A stretch of 50,232 nt of DNA from CAXSEF01 sp050955025 (GTDB taxonomy: Bacteria > Pseudomonadota > Alphaproteobacteria > Acetobacterales > Acetobacteraceae). This document shows, in pieces, positions 49,880 to 50,232 of the stretch. The position numbers and the translations under genes were made by a program. The notes beneath the pieces are model-generated. The model worked only from the letters and a program-made list of their open reading frames with translations. It was not told the origin of the DNA and did no database searches. The stretch's first letter is position 1. Each line of letters begins with the position of its first letter. The DNA is taken from assembly GCA_050955025.1 (NCBI GenBank), contig JBPBQX010000330.1:1-50232 (forward strand), given 5' to 3'.

Positions 49880-50232
49880 CTACGCCCGCCCCTTCGTCTC
49901 CGCCAGGAACCTGCGGAACCGCCGCGCGACCTCGTGGGGTGCGACCGTCGGGCGCCCGAGCGCCTCGAGGGAGCCGGGCCGGATGCGCGCATGCACGAGG
50001 ACCGGCCCGCGCAGGTTCAGCGCCGCGCGGAACGCCGCCTCGAAGCCCGGCCCGGTGTCGCAGCTGAACGCATGGGCGTAGCCGCAGGACAGGGCGACGC
50101 CAGCAAAGTCCACGCCGGCCGAGACGGTGGCCTGCCCGCCGGTGGAGTCGTGCACGCCGTTGTCCAGCAGCACGTGCAGCAGGTCCGGCTGCCACGCGCC
50201 GATCGTCGCCAGGCTGCCGAGCTTCATCAGCG
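49880..50232 (-). CDS. aepY: Phosphonopyruvate decarboxylase, C-terminal part (5' end outside window)
   Basis: The last about 117 residues of a ThDP-dependent phosphonopyruvate decarboxylase, which converts phosphonopyruvate to phosphonoacetaldehyde and CO2 and drives phosphonate synthesis forward. Diagnostic stretches are MKLGSLATIGAW, VLLDNGVHDSTGGQATVS (the ThDP metal site region with its conserved His-Asp-Ser-Thr-Gly-Gly-Gln) and GVALSCGYA. The ATG at 50225-50227 is internal to the family; the frame is open to the edge. The stop is TAG at 49880-49882. PEP mutase and the N-terminal domain are expected just beyond the right edge. With PhnW and the phosphatidyltransferase it forms a phosphonate branch. 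Confidence 0.88.
   Translation of the reverse strand, partial: LMKLGSLATIGAWQPDLLHVLLDNGVHDSTGGQATVSAGVDFAGVALSCGYAHAFSCDTGPGFEAAFRAALNLRGPVLVHARIRPGSLEALGRPTVAPHEVARRFRRFLAETKGRA

Noticed and set aside
1..50232. tRNA, rRNA, riboswitch and transposase signals
   Set aside because: None was found by eye; there are no CCA-ended cloverleaf patterns, DDE/IS ends or known riboswitch cores that I could support.

Overview
The window is uniformly GC-rich, apart from one AT-richer insert, and reads as chromosome of an alphaproteobacterium. Acetobacteraceae (Roseomonas/Rhodovarius-like) is my best inference, from the codon bias, an HpnL-like membrane protein, a KdgT permease next to a GlcG protein, and several surface-polysaccharide proteins. 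No rRNA, tRNA, CRISPR array or transposase was seen.

Layout. 1-4556: housekeeping and sugar-acid genes (3' end of cystathionine beta-lyase, hisI, a 2-hydroxyacid dehydrogenase, kdgT, a GlcG-like protein, a small HTH regulator). 5001-29776: a large surface glycan region. It opens with an AT-richer pair (glycosyltransferase; acyltransferase-methyltransferase fusion at 5001-7677). It continues with a WbsX/GH99-like secreted protein, a methyltransferase, a 1320-residue three-domain glycosyltransferase, a small repeat protein, a DegT aminotransferase, a kinase, a flavin monooxygenase, two more glycosyltransferases, a glycine-rich repeat surface protein, a 1054-residue two-domain glycosyltransferase, a ChW-like protein and another family-2 glycosyltransferase. 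30124-41020: metabolism and envelope genes (SDR, two S9 peptidases, an S24-type repressor, a 72-residue orphan, two pseudopilin-like proteins, pyruvate:quinone oxidoreductase). 41105-46799: an iron-uptake block (tonB-exbD-exbB, a PepSY membrane protein and a TonB-dependent siderophore receptor) with matching Fur-like sites in its promoters. 46806-50232: a phosphonate set (LPG-synthase-like membrane protein, PhnW, CDP-alcohol phosphatidyltransferase, phosphonopyruvate decarboxylase) that looks built to make a phosphonolipid or 2-aminoethylphosphonate head group.

Three themes tie the window together. First, six copies of a palindromic intergenic element each sit shortly after a stop codon, and both of its hairpin arms vary in a compensated way. 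Second, a short repeat (aromatic-x-x-x-x-P-D-V ... H-Y-x-x-x-G-x-x-E-G-R) is shared by three proteins of the glycan region, two of them giant glycosyltransferases. Third, the phosphonate genes at the right edge continue outside the window.
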